A stretch of 64,000 nt of DNA, from assembly GCF_047496725.1 (NCBI RefSeq), contig NW_027328669.1, positions 970,001 to 1,034,000 on the forward strand, given 5' to 3'. Positions 52,690-63,481 of this stretch are shown here, in pieces; the first letter of the stretch is position 1, and every line of letters begins with the position of its first letter. Below the pieces are notes generated by a model that was not told the origin of the DNA, searched no databases, and saw only the letters and a program-made list of their open reading frames with translations. The translations under genes and the position numbers were made by a program. The DNA is from Anoplolepis gracilipes (Eukaryota; Arthropoda; Insecta; Hymenoptera; Formicidae).

Positions 52690-53763
52690 ATAAGTAAATA
52701 AGAAAGAGGCAATAGAAGCGAGGAAATGTGATTCAAATTATAAGTTTTTTATATAGGTGATGTATCGCAGGTATATTGACATTAAGTACATTAGTAACAT
52801 TCTATAAAAAGACGGAAATTATAATAAAAATCTGAACGTTTTGATTCATGTTTTGAATCCTCTTCAGCATAATATAAAAAATAAATAAGTAAATTATAAA
52901 TAGATAAAAACGAAATTAATGAGAAAGCATCGCATAATAAAGGCGTAAGCAATGTGTGAACTAAAAATCGTGATCGTATTCGCATGATTAAATGGATCAA
53001 TGCCTTAGAACCGCTGTACATATTTGTCGCATGTTAGTTGTATAAATTACATATATATAAAACGATCCAACTTGTTCGGCTCTTTTATTGTACGGCTTGC
53101 ATAATAATCCCGTGAAGCAATTCTCCGAGGTTTCCAGACCGAGGGAGGTATGCAGTTAGATTGAGGGGTTAAGTCTGTATTAATAAAATGAGTATAATAA
53201 ATACCTGTTTGTAATAAAGTTATTTACCGCTAGTTTGTGTATAATGATGGTGACTCAAAAAAAGCTTACAGGATATGCATTCCGTTTGCGTGTTGTTGAA
53301 TCTATGGTATATATATCGCGCAACTGATATTTAACGTGTGGTTATGCCGATGGTACAGATGGTTATGAGCTCAAGGGCGAAAAAGACATTTAAAATGGAA
53401 AGAGTTAGATAGGTGACATTAGATCTTAGGCAGTTTGTTTATTATATCATCGTAAATAGCTGGTAAACATTCTATATCTGTTTGTAGATTTATGCTGTTT
53501 ATTTGTCGTTTGATGTGTAACATTTCAGATATCAGTCTTTTTGTGTAATAGGGCTCATTGTCTAGTATTTGTGCATTGTCCCAGTCAAAGTCATGATTGT
53601 ATGTTAGGCGGTGGTCAGTGATCACTGATTTGTTATTGGGCTTCATTAGTTGGTCTTATGTTCTTTTATCCTAGTATTCAGCTTTCTGCCCGTTTGACCA
53701 ACATATGAAGCGTCGCAAATTAGACAATTCATTTTATATACCACGTTTGTTTTCCCTGTAAAA
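52690..53763 (-). mobile_element. PLE-B copy 2, tandem 3' fragment
   Basis: Direct copy of 31186-32250 placed upstream of copy 1 on the same strand. It contains the GIY-YIG end: CDASYVGQTGRKLNTRIKEH (about 53720-53660), then 53646-53419 with VITDHRLTYNHDFDWDNAQI. The hammerhead-like motif at 52833-52866 has GAAAC changed to AAAAC. Its start at 53763 is a sharp break against the inverted copy 3. Confidence 0.88.
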
Positions 53764-55308
53764 ACTCTATTAATAAACTGATCTCAAGCCTCAATGACAT
53801 ACTCAAACGGTGGAAAAACAAGAATACATCTCGACCATTGAATATCGTAAAATGTCCTTCAGTGAAGGTAATTTACCGCGAGCATATGGGTTACCCAAAA
53901 TCCATAAGATTAACCTTAAGGTTGACTGTATCATCTATCAATAGCCCATTATACAACTTAGCCAGTTGGTTACAGAAAATCATGTACGACAGCTTCTTGA
54001 AACCGAATAGTCATATTGCAAATAGTTTAGATCTAGTCAACAAATTATCTAATTTACATATTGATAATGACTATGAGTTGTTTTCGCTAGATGTAATCTC
54101 ACTGTTCACTAACATCCCGATCAATTTAGCAGTAGAAAGCATATCAAAGAGATGGCAATATATCACAAATAATTGCAACATCCCGGAACCAGAATTTTTA
54201 ACAGCAATAAACTTAGTCTTAAACTCTACATACTTTGTTTTCAATAACAAATTTTACCAACAAACTTTTGGCACACCAATGGGCTCCCAACTCTCTCCGA
54301 TCATCGCCGACATCATAGTCCTACAAGACATAGAGGAGAAAGCATTGACGTTATTGAATTATACCCCTCCCATTTACTTTAGATACGTAGACGACATATT
54401 AATATCGGTACCTCTAAAATTTATTGACCAGACATTGACAATTTTTAATTCTTTCCATAACAGAGTATAGTTCACAGTGGAAAAAAATGACCACAACAAG
54501 ATTAACTTTTTAGACCTCACACTCATTTTAACTAATAACCATCTAATATTTGACTGGTACCATAAGAACACGTTCTTGGGTAGATATCTCAATTTCCATT
54601 CCGAACATCCTAACAACCAAAAAAGAAGCACTATAATAGGCTTAATCGATAGAGTATTATTATCACATCCCATGTTCCATGAAAAGAATATCAAATTTAT
54701 AATAAAGATTTTACTGGATAACTCTTATCCAACCGATTTTATATTCAAAACAATTAACAACCGTATAAAGTTTTTAATTAACAATAGACCATCCGACAGA
54801 AAATCACAAACACCCAAAAATAACTCATACTTCACAATTCCATATTTGCATTCAGTAACTAATAAAATAAAGGATGCTCTAAAAGATGTCGACATCAAAT
54901 TAACCTACTACAGTATAAACAAAAACAACAAATTTATTAAGACACACAAAGATCCTATCCCTATTCCCATGAAAACAAACGGTACATAAAATTAATTGTC
55001 TAAATTGTGACGCTTCATATGTTGGTCAAACGAGCAGAAAGCTGAATACTAGGATAAAAGAACATAAGACCAACATAATGAAGCCCAATAACAACAAATC
55101 AGTGATCACTGACCACCGCCTAACATACAATCATGACTTTGACTGGGACAATGCACAAATACTAGACAATGAGCCCTATTACACAAAAAGACTGATATCT
55201 GAAATGTTACACATCAAACGACAAATAAACAGCATAAATCTATAAACAGATATAGAATGTTTACCAGCTATTTACGATGATATAATAAACAAACTGCCTA
55301 AGATCTAA
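53764..55308 (+). pseudogene. PLE-B copy 3: RT and GIY-YIG (few disruptions)
   Basis: The best preserved PLE-B coding region. 53838-54470 contains LFSLDVISLFTNIPINLAVE (first catalytic Asp), FGTPMGSQLSPIIADIIV and YFRYVDDILISVPLK. A TAG at about 54468-54470 interrupts it; 54477-54989 continues to DALKDVDIKLTYYSINKNNK. After a frame change, 54990-55308 has the endonuclease NCLNCDASYVGQTSRKLNTR, HNDFD-type LTYNHDFDWDNAQILD and ends LPKI. A further TAA lies near 55243. The N-terminal third is missing. Confidence 0.86.
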
Positions 55309-55859
55309 TGTCACCTATCTAACTCTTTCCATTTTAAATGTCTTTTTCGCCCTTGAGCTCATAACCATCTGTACCATCGGCATAACCACACGTTAAATAT
55401 CAGTTGCGCGATATATATACCATAGATTCAACAACACGCAAACGGAATGCATATCCTGTAAGCTTTTTTTGAGTCACCACCATTATACACAAACTAGCGG
55501 TAAATAACTTTATTACAAACAGGTATTTATTATACTCATTTTATTAATACAGACTTAACCCTTCAATCTAACTGCATATCTCCCTCGGTCTGGAAACCTC
55601 GGAGAATTGCCTCACGGGATTATTATGCAAGCCGTACAATAAAAGAGCCGAACAAGTTGGATCCTCTTATATATATGTAATTTATACAATTAACATGCGA
55701 CAAATATGTACAGCGGTTCTAAGGCATTGATCCATTTAATCATGCGAATACGATCACGATTTTTAGTTCACACATTGCTTACGCCTTTATTATGCGATGC
55801 TTTCTCATTAATTTCGTTTTTATCTATTTATAATTTACTTATTTATTTTATATATTATG

Positions 55860-55894
55860 CTGAAGAGGATTCAAAACATGAATCGAAACGTTCA
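55860..55894 (+). ncRNA. Hammerhead-ribozyme-like motif, PLE-B copy 3
   Basis: CTGAAGAG, stem GATTC/GAATC with loop AAAACAT, then GAAACGTTCA. Same as 31319-31353. Confidence 0.55.
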
Positions 55895-56043
55895 GATTTT
55901 TATTATAATTTCCGTCTTTTTATAGAATGTTACTAATGTACTTAATGTCAATATACCTGCGACACATCACCTATATGAAAAACTTATAATTTGATTCACA
56001 TCTCCTCGCTCTTATTGCCTCTTTCTTATTTACTTATTTATAT

Positions 56044-56230
56044 TAAAATATTAATTAAAAACGCTCAGCGTGTGAGCGTGCGCAGTATATAGCATTCAGC
56101 ATATGCTAAGCGTTTTTAATTAATATTTTAATAATTATTGCGTAAATCACAAAATGGTAGAGGATTTTTATGTTCAGTTTGACTTGCTCTATCAGCTTTA
56201 GAGAGGTGGAGCGATTATTACCAGACATTT

Positions 56231-56280
<50 letters not shown>

Positions 56281-56353
56281 ATATCGTTCGCTGAGCGTTT
56301 TTAATTAATAGTTTAATAATTATTGCGCAAATCGCAAAATGGTAAAGGACTTA
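56044..56353. mobile_element. MITE array inside PLE-B sequence
   Basis: Part of the ACAGGGTGTCCGG family with a (TA)n run at 56231-56275. It is flanked by TTATTTATAT on both sides (56034-56043 and 56354-56363), and PLE-B sequence resumes after it. Both edges are internal MITE sequence, not the usual termini. Confidence 0.75.
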
Positions 56354-56395
56354 TTTATATTTAATAATTCGGAGCTCTTTCTGTAATCTTATTAA
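56354..56395. repeat. PLE-B 5'-end fragment after the MITE
   Basis: TTATTTATATTTAATAATTC followed by GGAGCTCTTTCTGTAATC matches the junction at 52655-52695 in complement, where one PLE-B tail runs into the next copy's start. Confidence 0.8.
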
Positions 56396-56448
56396 TATTT
56401 TAATAATTATTGCGCAAATGGCAAAATAGTAGAATAGAAAATAGAATA

Positions 56449-56503
56449 GTAAATTCAACACAAACGATGTCAATACGAACGCGATCGTTTGTGTTGAATT
56501 TAC
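56449..56503. repeat. Perfect 20-bp hairpin
   Basis: GTAAATTCAACACAAACGAT and its exact complement enclose 15 nt. No coding sequence nearby; possibly a short palindromic MITE remnant. Confidence 0.8.
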
Positions 56504-56622
56504 AATAGTTGTTAATTTTTATTTGTACATTGACGTTATAATACTAAAAATGTGACCCTTTCGACATGCTATCCAGCTTTACTTATAGTTTTGGTTACAC
56601 TATATACACGTTCACAATTGTA

Positions 56623-56654
56623 TTGGAAAAGGCTGCGTACAGCCGAAACGTTTA
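56623..56654 (+). ncRNA. Orphan hammerhead-like motif (third Penelope type?)
   Basis: TTGGAAAAG, stem GCTG/CAGC with 4-nt loop, C, then GAAACGTTTACG. Same layout as the PLE-A and PLE-B motifs, but its surroundings (56510-56720) match neither family. Probably the 3' tail of another Penelope family. Confidence 0.4.
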
Positions 56655-56719
56655 CGTTTAATACGTTTAAAATTTAGAACAATAAATATAATATTTTTTC
56701 CACATATATTTAAAATTGC

Positions 56720-57380
56720 TCGGTCATTGGCTGTTTACTCAATAATTATTTACTCAATAATTGTAGATAAAAATACGAGCGGTAATAATTTTTGTATTTA
56801 CTTATATACATATATATTTATATATTATTTTTATATCACAAGGAATCAGAAAGAAAGTTGTTTAAGAGAATAATTCTCTATATATTCTCTATATAGTCTA
56901 TATTGGTAAATTTCCTAACATATATAATGTTGTTACCTAATAATATCTCCTTTTTTTCATGCTCTCTCTCTCTCTCTCTCTTTTTCTCTCTCTCTTTCTT
57001 TTTTTCTCTCTGTCTTCTTCTCTTTTCCTTTTCTCTTATTTCTCGTTAAAATGAATAAGTGTTACAAAGTATTGAAAAAAACTTTGAAATTATTATACTA
57101 TTGAACACAAAGCAATTGTCAAAATTTGCAGTTTTGACTGTTTTGACAGCTACGAAAGCGAATGAAGCATGTCACGGCAGACGAAATGCTTGACAACCAA
57201 GAACCAATCGGCATCGCGGAAAAGAGGCAACAATACACTTCGAGATATTCGATAATCAATAACATGCCTTTTTTACTAAAAGGACTAGATCGTCGCGCGC
57301 GCTTTGCGCGCGCCAATGCGATTTTCTTATTTCGTTATTTTGCGGCATATAATTTATATATTATATTGCAAAACGGGAGC
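56720..57380. other. AT- and CT-rich stretch, no gene seen
   Basis: CT-rich tract at 56960-57040. The 97-codon frame from 57162 has no recognisable family and runs into a MITE. Confidence 0.5.
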
Positions 57381-57660
57381 ATCCGAAATGGCCACGTTCG
57401 GATTGGACGTCACCAATCATATCGTCCGATGCTTGAGGTTACCAGCAACGATTAGCCAATCAGAGAGTCCTATTTTGAATTGGCCAATCAGATACGTGGC
57501 CATTTTATACTCACTCGATATAGACACATGTGGGCATGCGCAGATGTCTCGGAGGTTGAAACAAAATTAATTACAAGATAACATAAATAATTCCAATTTG
57601 TTTTGCATGTTCAATGTACCAACTATTCTCTGCTTTAAAAAAAATATAGTGCTGCTGGCG
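57381..57660 (+). repeat. MITE copy, GATATAGACACAT...TTCTCTGCTTT family, first
   Basis: Contains GTGGCCATTTTATACTCACT, CAGATGTCTCGGAGGTTGAA and ends ACTATTCTCTGCTTTAAAAA. The same sequence occurs in both orientations at 62390-63400 and 63690-64000, on the far side of the Helitron. Confidence 0.75.
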
Positions 57661-57902
57661 TCTATTTCAATATTATTAAGGTGCCTTTTCATGCTGACGC
57701 TCGACGCTCATTTTCAGCGTCAAAAGACATCACGTGACCAAATATAAAAATACCAATTCGTCAATTTTGATCACGCGATCTGTTTTAACACCAAAAATGT
57801 CGAGCGTTAACATGAAAAGGCACCTTTAGAATTCAGTGGGGCCCGTATGCAGCGTTCTCGTTCTATTTCGCTATCGTGTTCTCGCCCCCCTTCCGTGCTC
57901 TA

Positions 57903-58006
<104 letters not shown>

Positions 58007-58619
58007 AATATTATGATTTACATCTTACTATTGTTTTACATGTTAAATTCTTTAACTAAAATTTAATATTTTTTTATAAAAAGTTAATTTTTTTACATTC
58101 TTATTTTAATCGTAACATGCATATGCACATATAAAGTTTGTATCACTACATTCTTACTAAATTTCTATTAATTTTACAAATATTATTATATAATGATATA
58201 AATATTTAATTAAATAATTTTTTAATATAATTTTAAATTATTTTATATTCAATTTTAAAGTACCTTGATTATTTTCTTTCAAATATATTTTTATGTTAAA
58301 TATTGAATTCTCATTTATTGTTTTAATAATATTTCTTGCTATTATGTGTACAAAATAAATTATTTTTCATTATTTTACTTGACAAATTATTTTGTTATAG
58401 TACATCCTCAGGATTACGCTTAAAGGAATATGGAATAATCCATTTCCAAAAAGCATTTTTCATCACAGGATGCACTATTAAATAAATAAATATATAAAAA
58501 ATGTTGTATTATAAAATATTGATACAAAATTATATCTGTTTGTAATTATTGTAAATATGTATATAATATAAAATTTATTATTTTAAAACTTATTTAAAAT
58601 AATTATAATTACACTGTAG
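58007..58619. other. AT-rich flank of the Helitron 3' end
   Basis: No gene. TACATCCTCAGGATTACGC near 58402 and CATCACAGGATGCAC near 58462 could belong to a terminal hairpin, but I could not find a clean CTAG end. Confidence 0.4.
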
Positions 58620-58639
58620 AACCTATACGTCCAGCATTT

Positions 58640-60511
58640 TTATTGAAACATTTCTGTATATACATAATTTTTAATCAATTTACTTTGTCTTTCTTCTCCT
58701 AAATAAATTTGTAATGATTCCCAAGACCTAACTCGTGAAAATGCAACATAAAGTTGTCCGTGACTGAAAATATCTTTTCTTAAATCGATTGCAATTTTAT
58801 CAAATGTTTGTCCTTGTGATTTATTTATTGTCATAGCAAAAGCAATTTTAATTGGAAATTGTCTTCTTTTAAATGCAAATGGGTAAACATTTTCACAATA
58901 TAAAGTTATACGATTTAAAAAGATTGTTTCTCCTCTTTTATCACCAGTCAGAATTTCACACTTTAACAAAGTATTTCCTAATTTTAAAATTAATAATCTT
59001 GTTCCATTACACAAACCTTCACTGATATTCAGATTTCTAATTAGAATGATAATCGTATATTTTCTTAACCGGAGTTCATAAGGTGGAAAATTTGTTGGAT
59101 TTAGAGTATTTAAATATTCTGTTAAAATAGCTTCATTAATATCATTATTATCATCAGTAGTTTCAGTAGTATCTATACTTGTGTATACTCTTTCTGTTGA
59201 TTCATCAAGTAAATTCACAACTTGTTTATTTAGTTCATCCACATCAACATTTCTTGCAGAAAGTATAGCACGTTTTGCTGCAAGTCTATACTGATTGTGT
59301 TTGATTATTTCTTCATATGTATCTTTTATTATATTTGTATTTAAATCTGCTATACATCTTAGTGGAGTTTCAACATTATTAAATTGATCGTTTAGAGTAC
59401 CATTACCCAAATCTAACATAAATTGAGCAAATTCCTGTTTATATGGTAAAATACGCATATTTTCCGTTAATGAAAAAATTTCGAAATGTTGCCATAATGA
59501 ACTGAATTTAATTGATAAATTTACAATTTCCTAACGTGTAGCTCTTTGTTTTACTGGCAATAATTGTCTGAAATCTCCACCAAGAATAACAATTTTTCCT
59601 CCAAATGGTATATCATTATGCATTAAATCCTGCAAGAGATGATTCATTACTTCAAGAGCATGATGCGTGATGCCATTGGTGCTTCATCCCAAATAAAAAC
59701 ATTTGTTTTTTTTTAAATAATCAGCTTCTTTGGATTGAACTTTTATATTCAATGTTGAGTCATTAAACAGAGGCACAGGCAAACCTAAAGTTTTATGTGC
59801 TGTTCTTCCATTTGGAAGTAATGTTGTAGCGATACCAGTAAAAGCCATTGCATTAACAACTTTGCCTTGAGATTTGAGTAAATAGTATAATGTTGTGTAA
59901 ACGAAAGTTTTACCTGAACCTCCTGGACTGTCAATGTATAAGCATTTTTTCTGTTGACTGTCAGTTTTCTTCAAAAGAGTTAAAACATAATCAACATTTT
60001 TTTGACCATAATTTAACTGACTGTACTGTTGCCGACCGTATAAAGCTTCTCTTTGTAATTGTTCCGTATTTTCTTCTTCATATTTTATCTTTATTTGTTC
60101 CATTTCTGGAAATTGCGAAAGTTCCCAACCTTCTTTGCGAAGTAATTGATCAATTTGAGCATAAGCTTTTTTTATTCCAGTGACTCGTCCAAATCGTCGT
60201 ATGTAATCTTCGGACATTGCAACTTGAAATTCATCCCATAATTCTCTTGGATGCAATGGTTGACAATGCATTAATATTCGAACAAAAAGTGACCTAAGTT
60301 GTCTTGGCATCATCCATATAGAAGCTTCGCTTATTGCACGTTTCCATTCGTCATCATCTTCAATTAAACCCAAAGCCAAACATGCAGAAGTAAATGTTTG
60401 ATGCAATACACCATTGACTGTTTTTAAATCATGATAACTTGCTCCTTTAACATTCAATAAAAGAATACGTAAATGAAATAATTCGATTTCAGTTGGACTA
60501 ACTGAGTACAT
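58640..60511 (-). pseudogene. Helitron helicase domain (Pif1-like, frameshifted)
   Basis: SF1 helicase that unwinds the element for rolling-circle transposition. It starts after MYSVSPTEIELFHLRILLLN. Walker A is in IDSPGGSGKTFVYTTL near 59915 and FTGIATTLLPNGRTAHKTLG follows. After a frame change near 59685 come VFIWDEAP (Walker B) and GGDFRQLLPV near 59565. Then a TAG near 59535, then 59458-58640 with ITLYCENVYPFAFKRRQFPI, IAFAMTINKSQGQTFDKIAI and GQLYVAFSRVRSWESL. Motif order and size fit Helitron helicases. Confidence 0.9.
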
Positions 60512-60559
60512 GCGTTCGATGCAATTAAATTGACACTGACGTTTTTCCCAACGATTAAT

Positions 60560-62095
60560 TTATTTTCCATCAAAAATTACTTTTTTGAATATGTAATATA
60601 AAGGTATATCTGTATACACATATTGGTGTGCATCTCGTTTATTTAATTCAAAATTGTCCATCAACATTGTTATACGTTCTAAAGCAGATTGTAAGTCTTG
60701 TTCATTTAAATGATTAGAGACAACTACATTTTGTTCATTTGGCAAATGTATAGATAGACGAATGATAGCATGACTTTTTTCTTGCAATGTTTTACTTACA
60801 ATGCGCCAATAAGCTTCAACTGGTCCTACATAACGTGCTTCAATAAAATCTTTAATTTCGTCATGAACAATTTCCATATTATTCAAATCTTCTTCTATGA
60901 CTACAGATGCTGCATCGTGGCCTTTGTAAATATATTTATATAAATACTTTACTGACTTGATACTTGAAACAACTTCAATATTAATGACTATTAAAAACTG
61001 TTGATAATATTGGACAATAAGGAACAACAAATCGATTATCTACTACAAATCCTCCAGGTTTCTCATACGAAATGCTAGTGTCTCTTCGACGATATTGTGG
61101 ATAACCATTTTCATCCATAGTTGTTTCCTCGTAAAAAGGTTTTGGAAAATGCTTCGAACATTTTCCCTTTACCATACACCAATCACCGCACGGTCCATGA
61201 ATCATATTTTTCATGACAATTTCATGCAAATTTTTATCAATAGAAGGATCCGGAATTTCAGCAGAAATATACTTATCAACAGTTTCCGAATTAATAATTT
61301 TGCATTGTTGTTTTAAAGTTACTAATATATGCACGTGCGGCAAACCACGTTTCTGAAATTCGATTACATAAACAAATGCTTTTACTTCACCGAAAAATTT
61401 TTGTCGAACAATCAAATCTACCAAATAATTTTTTTTTATATCAAACACTCTAGCACAAATATCAGGTCTATCAGCAGGTTGTTGATTTGGAAGTAAATTT
61501 TTTTTAATTTCTAGCCAATTTGGATTACAAGTCATTATAATAAAAACATCTGGTTTATCATATTTACGAACAATAGCCATCGCATATTGATAATTTTGCA
61601 TCATATTTCGAGGTGAACCAATAAATGTCGATGGAAGTATCATTACTCGTCCAACACGAACATTAGCATTAATCGCTTTGTTTTCTAAATAATCGATTAG
61701 TCCCTGATGCTTTTCCACTCTCAACTGTTTTTGATTTTCTTTACACCAATTAATTCTGTCTTTTTCTATTTTTACATAGTTGTCAACAAGGCATTGTTGA
61801 AATAATCGTTTACCCATTAAAAAAATATTGATATTGTCACGTATAGCCATTCGATATTGAATATACATAGATCTAGTTACACATTTCTCGTTAATTTGTT
61901 TAATATTATCGTACCAACTTTGCGTACCATGTGGATAGTACATTGGATAAATCCAAGGTTCAACGTTTGGATCCATTATACTAACATATTTTAAAGTTTT
62001 ATTACGTTTGTTTTTAATTGTAACATAACAATCAGGAATATCTCCATCTGCAGTAGTTGAAAAAATTGCAGCAACTTCGTTAGTTCTTTAAACAT
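60560..62095 (-). pseudogene. Helitron Rep (HUH/Y2) nuclease domain (frameshifted)
   Basis: Rolling-circle initiator. The frame reads RTNEVAAIFSTTADGDIPDC after a TAA at 62092, then MDPNVEPWIYPMYYPHGTQS (61976). The central region has IIMTCNPNWLEIKKNLLPNQ, and the metal-binding HUH motif is in QKRGLPHVHILVT at about 61345. A frame change near 61010 leads to the two catalytic Tyr in SVKYLYKYIYKGHD (about 60940) and RYVGPVEAYWRIVSKTLQ. Typical Helitron_like_N plus Rep core. Confidence 0.9.
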
Positions 62096-62139
62096 TATAT
62101 CTTCCGCGATCAATACCTATTTTTACTATTATATCTTTA

Positions 62140-62205
62140 TACTCTCTCTCTCTCTCTCTCTCCCCCCCTCTCTCTCTCTTTCTCACTCTCTCTCTTTCTC
62201 TCTCT
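62140..62205. repeat. CT microsatellite at the Helitron 5' break
   Basis: TCTCTCTCTCTC with a C-run and TC variants. A shorter CT tract at 63493-63510 lies at the matching place in the second copy of the following repeat. Confidence 0.9.
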
Positions 62206-62576
62206 ATTCACGGACAATAATTGGTAAAACTGAAGGAAAGCCCTGTCCTCTCCGATTTTGCTCAAACTTTGCAATATTGTAAATTTTTATGTCTAAAACA
62301 CGAATCCATAAAAAAAACGTCGCTCTCAATTAGGAAAAAAGTTATCAAGTACTAAAGTTGACAGTTATAAGATTAGGATATCTGTTATATCGACATGATA
62401 TAGACACATTTGAGCATGTGCAGATGTCTCGGAGGTTGAAACAAAATTAATATTTAACTTTCTATTTATAGACTTTACTAATTATTCTCTGCTTTAAAAA
62501 AGCATAAACTATATAATAATTTATATTTTTTTTAAAACAGAGAATAGTTGGTATATTAAACATGCAAAACAAATTT

Positions 62577-63159
62577 TCATTATTTATTAATTTGAAAATA
62601 CATACGGCTCCAATATTTACAAACATGATAATGTATACTCGGCAATGAGAGCCATGCGCGGATTTTGATGCGTAAAGAAAATGCGTATAGAAATTAATTC
62701 TTAATTCGCGAAAGAATTTCTTAATTAGTGCACAAAGCACATATTTAGATTCTCATTTTTGAAAACTCTAAACCCTTCTGCCCCTAAAGAGATGTAGACG
62801 AAAAAAAATATCGGGGCGAAGTCGCTGAATCGGGAAATGAACCCGAGTCTTTCACTTGCTGGGTAACTGTTCTTACCACTGAGTTATTCAGCTCCACACC
62901 GATACTTCTCTCGTCTATTTGTTTATAAATTTATTGATTGATAAACTGAAGAACGCGATTTTTCAGCCCGTGTGAATTTAATAATTTGAAAATACATATG
63001 GGTATAGAGGGGTTTAGAGTTCTCAAAAATGAGAATCTAAATATGTGTCCTGTGCACTAATTAAAAAATTCTTTCGCAAAAAGAATTAATTTCTATACGC
63101 ATTTTCTTTACGCATCAACATCCGCGCATGGCTCTCATTGCCGAGTATACATTATCATG
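62577..63159. mobile_element. Foldback element with tRNA-like loop
   Basis: Compared with the empty site at 63889-63900 (ACAAATTTGAATT), 583 bp plus a duplicated ATTT (62573-62576 and 63160-63163) are inserted. Arms of about 150 bp (62624-62776 and 63010-63159) are inverted copies, flush with the right end. The 233-bp loop contains a tRNA-like sequence. No protein-coding frame. Confidence 0.75.
62822..62893 (-). tRNA. tRNA-like sequence (pseudogene or SINE head)
   Basis: Acceptor pairs GCTGAA/TTCAGC, box A-like TAACTCAGTGGTAAGAAC, T arm TCGGG-TTCATTT-CCCGA with perfect 5-bp stem, box B-like GGTTCATTTCC. The anticodon stem has four pairs, and the loop would show AGC, but position 33 is C instead of U and the D stem is weak. 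Not a functional tRNA gene by these signs; a SINE or tRNA pseudogene is likely. Confidence 0.55.
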
Positions 63160-63425
63160 ATTTGAATTATTTATGTTATCTTGTAATTAATTTTGTTTCA
63201 ACCTCCGAGACATCTGCACATGCTCAAATGTGTCTATATCAAGTGAGTATAAAATGGCCACGTATCTGATTGGCCAATTCAAAATAGGACTCTCTGATTG
63301 GCTAATCGTTGCTGGTGATCTTAAGCATCGGTCGATATGATGGTGGTGTCTAATCCGAACGTGGCCATTTCGGACGCTCTCGTCTATATCATGTCGATAT
63401 GACAGTTATTCTAACCCCGTAACTA

Positions 63426-63427
63426 TT

Positions 63428-63480
<53 letters not shown>
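63426..63480. repeat. (TA)n microsatellite
   Basis: About 54 bp of TA repeat separating the two copies of the tandem duplication. Confidence 0.95.

Positions 63481-63481
<1 letters not shown>

Larger units (their letters stand above)
53764..56043 (+). mobile_element. PLE-B copy 3, inverted
   Basis: Plus-strand copy starting within the RT and ending at the same 3' boundary as copy 1. From about 54640 to 56350 it forms a 1.7-kb inverted repeat with 30863-32580, extending past the PLE end into the MITE array. Confidence 0.9.
58620..62130 (-). mobile_element. Helitron, minus strand, decayed
   Basis: A Rep-helicase protein gene filling 3.5 kb: rolling-circle replicase with HUH and two-Tyr motifs, then a Pif1-type helicase. 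The 5' end is lost at a CT microsatellite at 62140 and the 3' terminus is not clear. In-frame stops and frame shifts near 62090, 61000, 60540 and 59680 show an old copy. Confidence 0.9.
62398..63241. mobile_element. MITE with inverted ends, interrupted by a foldback insertion
   Basis: Left end GATATAGACACATTTGAGCA...GTTTCAACC-complement; right end its complement finishing TGTGTCTATATC. Middle hairpin TTCTCTGCTTT...AAACAGAGAA at 62482-62543. The uninterrupted relative is 63709-63972. Confidence 0.75.

Noticed and set aside
57162..57455. 97-codon frame starting MKHVTADEMLDNQ
   Set aside because: No recognisable family and its second half runs through MITE sequence; chance frame most likely.
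62822..62893. Functional tRNA-Ala gene
   Set aside because: C at position 33, weak D stem and altered box B; it lies in a foldback element, so I call it tRNA-like only.
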